A stretch of DNA of 64,000 nt from NCBI RefSeq assembly GCF_022921115.1, contig NZ_CP095075.1:2272001-2336000 (forward strand), read 5' to 3'. Shown one piece after another: positions 60,921 to 64,000 of this stretch. Every line of letters starts with the position of its first letter. The stretch's first letter is position 1. The notes beneath the pieces were generated by a model that saw nothing but the letters and a program-made list of their open reading frames with translations, was not told the origin of the DNA and made no database searches. The translations under genes and the position numbers were made by a program. The DNA comes from Halobacillus amylolyticus. GTDB lineage: Bacteria > Bacillota > Bacilli > Bacillales > Halobacillaceae.

Positions 60921-62610
60921 ACCCTGCTTGATCAATCTCACCTTTTTTCAACTCTCTTCTCAATACCTTTCCACTGATCTGAGTTTTCGGCAGCTCCTGT
61001 ATGACCTCGATTTCACGCGGGGCCGAATGGGCAGCCAGACGTCCTCGCACAAATAACCGAATTTCCTCCAACAGCTCTTTGCTTTCTTTATAGTTCGGAT
61101 TCAAGGCAACGAAGGCTTTGACGATTTCGCCTCGTACGGGATCTGGCTTGCCAATCACCCCAGCCTCCTTCACCGCCGGATGCTCGAGAAGCTTGCTTTC
61201 GACTTCAAATGGACCAATACGCTCGCCTGCAGAATTGATCATGTCGTCACTTCTGCCTTGGAAAAACACATAGCCTTCCTCATCTAAATAAGCGAGGTCC
61301 CCTGCTATATACCACTCTTCTCCATATGGAAAGTAAGATTTAAACTTCTCCTCATTCTTCCAAACTTCCTTCATAATGGCAGGCCAAGAAGCACGAATGG
61401 CCAAATGTCCCGTTTCGAATGGAGGTAATTCTTCTCCGCCTTCATCTAAGACAGTAACTTCTATGCCTGGAATCGGACGCCCCATCGATCCTGGTTTTAT
61501 CGAACGGGTTGGCAGGTTTGCTACCAGTTGAGCGCCTGTCTCTGTCATCCACCATGTGTCATGAATTCTTAGGTTTAACGCTTCAACTCCCCAGTGGATG
61601 ACTTCAGGATTCAACGGCTCGCCTACACTAAGAATGTGTCTTAATGAGGAAAGATCATATTTATTTAATGTCTTATTCCCAGCGGCCTTCAGCATACGAA
61701 AAGCTGTCGGAGCACTGTACCATACGGTCACTTGTGCCTTCTCAAGCACTTGATACCATGCCTCTGCTGAGAAGCGGCCACCGTGAATAACTGTTGTTAC
61801 TCCGTTTAGTAATGGTGCAAATACTCCATATACTGTGCCCGTCACCCAGCCAGGGTGGGCCGTGCACCAATAGACATCATCGTCCTTCAAGTCGAGCACC
61901 CAGCGACCTGTTTGATACTGCTGGATCATATTTCGATGGGCATGAATAATTCCCTTTGGCTTTCCTGTAGAACCACTCGTATAATGAATATTCAAACCAT
62001 CCTCAAGATCTACCCAGACCGTTTCGAACTCATCGTCCGCTTTCTCCGCTTCCTTTGTGATCGAAATGTCAGCATCTCCTGTTTCTTTATCCGTTGTAAA
62101 AATCGTCTTCAAACTTGGAATCTCTTCCCGATGGACACGAGATAGAAAGCTAGAGTCGGCTATTAAAAACTCCCCTTCGCAATCATTAATCCGGTCTCGA
62201 ACAGCTTCTTCCATAAAGGCCTCAAATAACGGACCGACCACAGCACCAACGTTAATCGCAGCAAGCATAGCAATATAGCAATGCGGGTGTTTAGGTAAGA
62301 AAACAAATACAAAGTCGCCTTTCTTAACACCTGATGCTGTCAACACATTGCTCCAGCGACTCACTTCCTGCTGAAGCTCTCTATAGGTTAATGACCAATT
62401 CTCCGTTTCGGAAATATAATGAAGGGCTGTCTTCTCACCCTTTCCATTCAGTACATGCCGATCTACAGATTCATAGGTCATGTTTACTTTCCCTGTATGA
62501 TACCAGCTAAATATTGGGTGGACCCGTTCCCATGAGAAAGGTTCACCTTCCATCCATTCTACGGATATATTATGACTTCCACCTCTTGGCGGCAGAATTA
62601 CATCTGACAT
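60919..62610 (-). CDS. Acyl-CoA synthetase (AMP-forming), AcsA-like
   Basis: The 563-residue adenylate-forming enzyme has the P-loop YTSGSTGKPKGI (about 212-223), A5 motif DTWWMTETG, A8-like YIAGDLAYLDEEGYVFFQGR and the A10 catalytic lysine in PKTQISGKVLRREL. It resembles AcsA/MenE-type carboxylate-CoA ligases. The acid (acetate, another short acid or an aromatic one) is undetermined. AAGGAGG precedes the ATG. It lies 13 bp after an ABC ATPase gene, so its substrate may be what the ABC system imports. Confidence 0.9.
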   Translation of the reverse strand: MSDVILPPRGGSHNISVEWMEGEPFSWERVHPIFSWYHTGKVNMTYESVDRHVLNGKGEKTALHYISETENWSLTYRELQQEVSRWSNVLTASGVKKGDFVFVFLPKHPHCYIAMLAAINVGAVVGPLFEAFMEEAVRDRINDCEGEFLIADSSFLSRVHREEIPSLKTIFTTDKETGDADISITKEAEKADDEFETVWVDLEDGLNIHYTSGSTGKPKGIIHAHRNMIQQYQTGRWVLDLKDDDVYWCTAHPGWVTGTVYGVFAPLLNGVTTVIHGGRFSAEAWYQVLEKAQVTVWYSAPTAFRMLKAAGNKTLNKYDLSSLRHILSVGEPLNPEVIHWGVEALNLRIHDTWWMTETGAQLVANLPTRSIKPGSMGRPIPGIEVTVLDEGGEELPPFETGHLAIRASWPAIMKEVWKNEEKFKSYFPYGEEWYIAGDLAYLDEEGYVFFQGRSDDMINSAGERIGPFEVESKLLEHPAVKEAGVIGKPDPVRGEIVKAFVALNPNYKESKELLEEIRLFVRGRLAAHSAPREIEVIQELPKTQISGKVLRRELKKGEIDQAG

Positions 62611-62623
62611 GTTACGATCCTCC

Positions 62624-63337
62624 TTAAACTCTAGTGAAATCCAGTTCCTGTAGAATATCTTCTTTGAGATTTGCTAAATAGGCGTCGCCTCGTCGGCGCG
62701 GCTTAGGTGTGTCTATCGAAATTTCAGATTGAATCCCACCCGGCTGTCCCCTCATAATGACAATACGATCACATAGATATAAGGCTTCATCAATATCATG
62801 CGTAACAAGCAGTGTCGTCGTATGATGCTTTTCAAAGATTGAGAGGAGTAAATCCTGTAGCTGCATCTTCGTAAACGCATCAAGTGCACTCAATGGCTCA
62901 TCAAGCAATAAAATTTCAGGGCGATTCAGTAAAGAACGGGCAATCGCCACACGCTGGGCCATCCCGCCTGATAGGTCTTTAGGATAATGGTCTTCGAACC
63001 CATCAAGACCGACCGTTTGGATTAAGTCCAAAGCTTGCTCTCTGTTCTGTTTTTTCGCCACACCAAAGGTAATGTTCTCCCAAACTGAAAGCCATGGCAT
63101 CAGCCTCGGCTCTTGAAACATCATTCCAAAGGCGTGCTCAGGGTTACTCACATTTGTTTCAATGTCCCCTTTATAATTTAAGTCAAGCCCGGAAAGCACG
63201 CGTAGGAGTGTACTCTTCCCACAGCCGCTCGTGCCTAAAACTCCGACAACTTCGCCTTCGGTTAACCGTATATTGACGTTCTTGAAGCCAGCCTTTCCGT
63301 TCTGGAAAACACGTGAGACTTGATTAACTGCCAGCAT
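62624..63337 (-). CDS. ABC transporter ATP-binding protein, SsuB/TauB-like
   Basis: The 237-residue ATPase has Walker A LGTSGCGKSTLL (about 34-45), Q-loop MMFQEPRLMPWLSVWENITFG split at about 72-92, signature LSGGMAQRVAIARSLL and Walker B EILLLDEPLSALDAF. The PRLMPWL segment is typical of the nitrate/sulfonate/taurine importer group. GGAGGAG precedes the ATG. It is 15 bp after the permease gene and 13 bp before the acyl-CoA ligase gene. Confidence 0.93.
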   Translation of the reverse strand: MLAVNQVSRVFQNGKAGFKNVNIRLTEGEVVGVLGTSGCGKSTLLRVLSGLDLNYKGDIETNVSNPEHAFGMMFQEPRLMPWLSVWENITFGVAKKQNREQALDLIQTVGLDGFEDHYPKDLSGGMAQRVAIARSLLNRPEILLLDEPLSALDAFTKMQLQDLLLSIFEKHHTTTLLVTHDIDEALYLCDRIVIMRGQPGGIQSEISIDTPKPRRRGDAYLANLKEDILQELDFTRV

Positions 63338-63352
63338 GATTTCTCCTCCAAT

Positions 63353-64000
63353 CTATGATGCATTTTCAATACTGTCCTGCCACCGTAACGTTCTCATTTG
63401 AACTCGCTTGAGAATCTCATCGGATGCCTTCCCGAAGATCGCAAACAACACGATACTGCCAATCACAAGCTCCGGGGAGGAAGTGTTTTGTCCGAACACC
63501 ATTAAATAGCCAAGACCTTGACTTGCGCCCAGCAATTCGGCTGCAACGACAAACATCCAGCCGAGACTAAGGCCGCTCCGCAGCCCTACTAAAAAGGAAG
63601 GTAACGCAGCAGGAAAAATGATTTTACGTATTTGTTGTAAGCTTGTGAAATGATACATACGTCCCACTTCGATCAACTTACGGTCCACCCCTTGGATACC
63701 AGAGGTCAAATTTAAATAAATCGGAAAGAATACTCCTACAGCTACCAACGTAATTTTAGAGGCTTCTCCAATACCGATCCATAAAACAAACAACGGCACC
63801 CATGCTAATGATGGGATCGCCCTTAGGGCCTGCAGCATTGGATCAAGAACCTTTTCAACGATTCTTATATAACCAGTAGCAGCCCCTAAAATGGTAGCTG
63901 CAGCCATTCCTAATAGAAAGCCTGCAAATACACGGTATAAAGTGATCGATATGTGTCCCCATAGTTCACCATCTTGGGCCATACCTGCTATTTCCTCCAG
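63353..64000 (-). CDS. ABC transporter permease, SsuC/TauC-like (5' end beyond the window)
   Basis: The permease has at least five helices and the BPD_transp_1 coupling loop EVGRMYHFTSLQQIRKIIFP split at about 110-130 of the visible part. An ATG at 63982 exists, but the frame stays open to the window edge (LEEIAG before it) and the family has a further N-terminal helix, so the gene is partial. With the SsuB-like ATPase it forms an importer for a sulfonate- or carboxylate-type compound. The binding protein is not in view. Confidence 0.9.
   Translation of the reverse strand: MEEIAGMAQDGELWGHISITLYRVFAGFLLGMAAATILGAATGYIRIVEKVLDPMLQALRAIPSLAWVPLFVLWIGIGEASKITLVAVGVFFPIYLNLTSGIQGVDRKLIEVGRMYHFTSLQQIRKIIFPAALPSFLVGLRSGLSLGWMFVVAAELLGASQGLGYLMVFGQNTSSPELVIGSIVLFAIFGKASDEILKRVQMRTLRWQDSIENAS

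Noticed and set aside
1..64000. CRISPR array, tRNA, rRNA or phage attachment site
   Set aside because: No regularly spaced direct repeats, cloverleaf or rRNA signature was found by eye; the only dispersed repeats are the hairpins described.

Overview
The window is a chromosomal segment of a low-GC, Gram-positive, endospore-forming Bacillaceae bacterium, most likely a halotolerant genus close to Halobacillus or Virgibacillus. This is inferred from gene content, not from a marker gene. The supporting signs are a LysM/GH18 spore-cortex hydrolase, a bacterial nitric oxide synthase, CoA-disulfide reductase, YdaG-, YnfA-, MtnU/MtnE- and YerQ-like genes, an exact Bacillus-type NagR operator, GGAGG ribosome sites with many TTG/GTG starts, and acidic proteins. 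No tRNA, rRNA, CRISPR array, prophage or origin was seen.

Layout. 1-5.9 kb: NERD protein, one IS3-family element, Fe-S/peroxide/flavin housekeeping genes and a lytic transglycosylase. 6-12.4 kb: lipid kinase, acetyltransferase, a CstA-type transporter with a cre site beside a LytS/LytT-like two-component pair (probably pyruvate sensing and uptake), and an omega-amidase. 12.4-19.7 kb: methyltransferase, nitric oxide synthase, a 290-bp heavily folded repeat element, CoA-disulfide reductase, aminotransferase, aldehyde dehydrogenase, acetyltransferase. 19.8-27.4 kb: a frameshift-rich stretch containing broken DUF2254, Bax1/YccA-like and SIS genes, plus a YdaG-like protein, a DUF915 hydrolase and a divergent MFS/AraC pair. 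26.7-32.2 kb: N-acetylglucosamine locus (PTS EIICBA, nagA, nagB, nagR, SIS protein) behind an exact dre operator. 32.3-46 kb: small stress/membrane proteins, a DehI-like protein, SleL-like hydrolase, a TetR plus DHA2 efflux operon with a clear promoter/operator, carbonic anhydrase, a BASS transporter translationally coupled to a GlcD-type flavoprotein, nucleotidyltransferase, YnfA, methyltransferase and two gene remnants. 46.4-50.3 kb: a cobalamin riboswitch with terminator controlling a class I ribonucleotide reductase. 50.3-57.6 kb: SDR, an ECF sigma/anti-sigma pair, uracil-DNA glycosylase, MMPL transporter, Ca2+/Na+ exchanger and small membrane proteins. 57.8-60.8 kb: a second ECF sigma/anti-sigma operon and a sortase-type surface protein sharing one bipartite promoter. 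60.9-64 kb: acyl-CoA ligase with an SsuBC-like ABC transporter, cut by the window end.

Most notable: (i) a six-copy hairpin repeat built from CCACCTCAGGTCATCCA and its complement in two opposite arm orders, grouped by order along the window; (ii) the same AAAGTGATCC-N15-TCGATAGCTA promoter before the RskA-type ECF operon and the duplicated MPKTG surface protein, giving a self-contained signalling module; (iii) three genes each broken by one missing G in a G-tract, while other G5/G6 tracts in genes are intact; (iv) a 16-bp tandem duplication breaking the DUF2254 gene.
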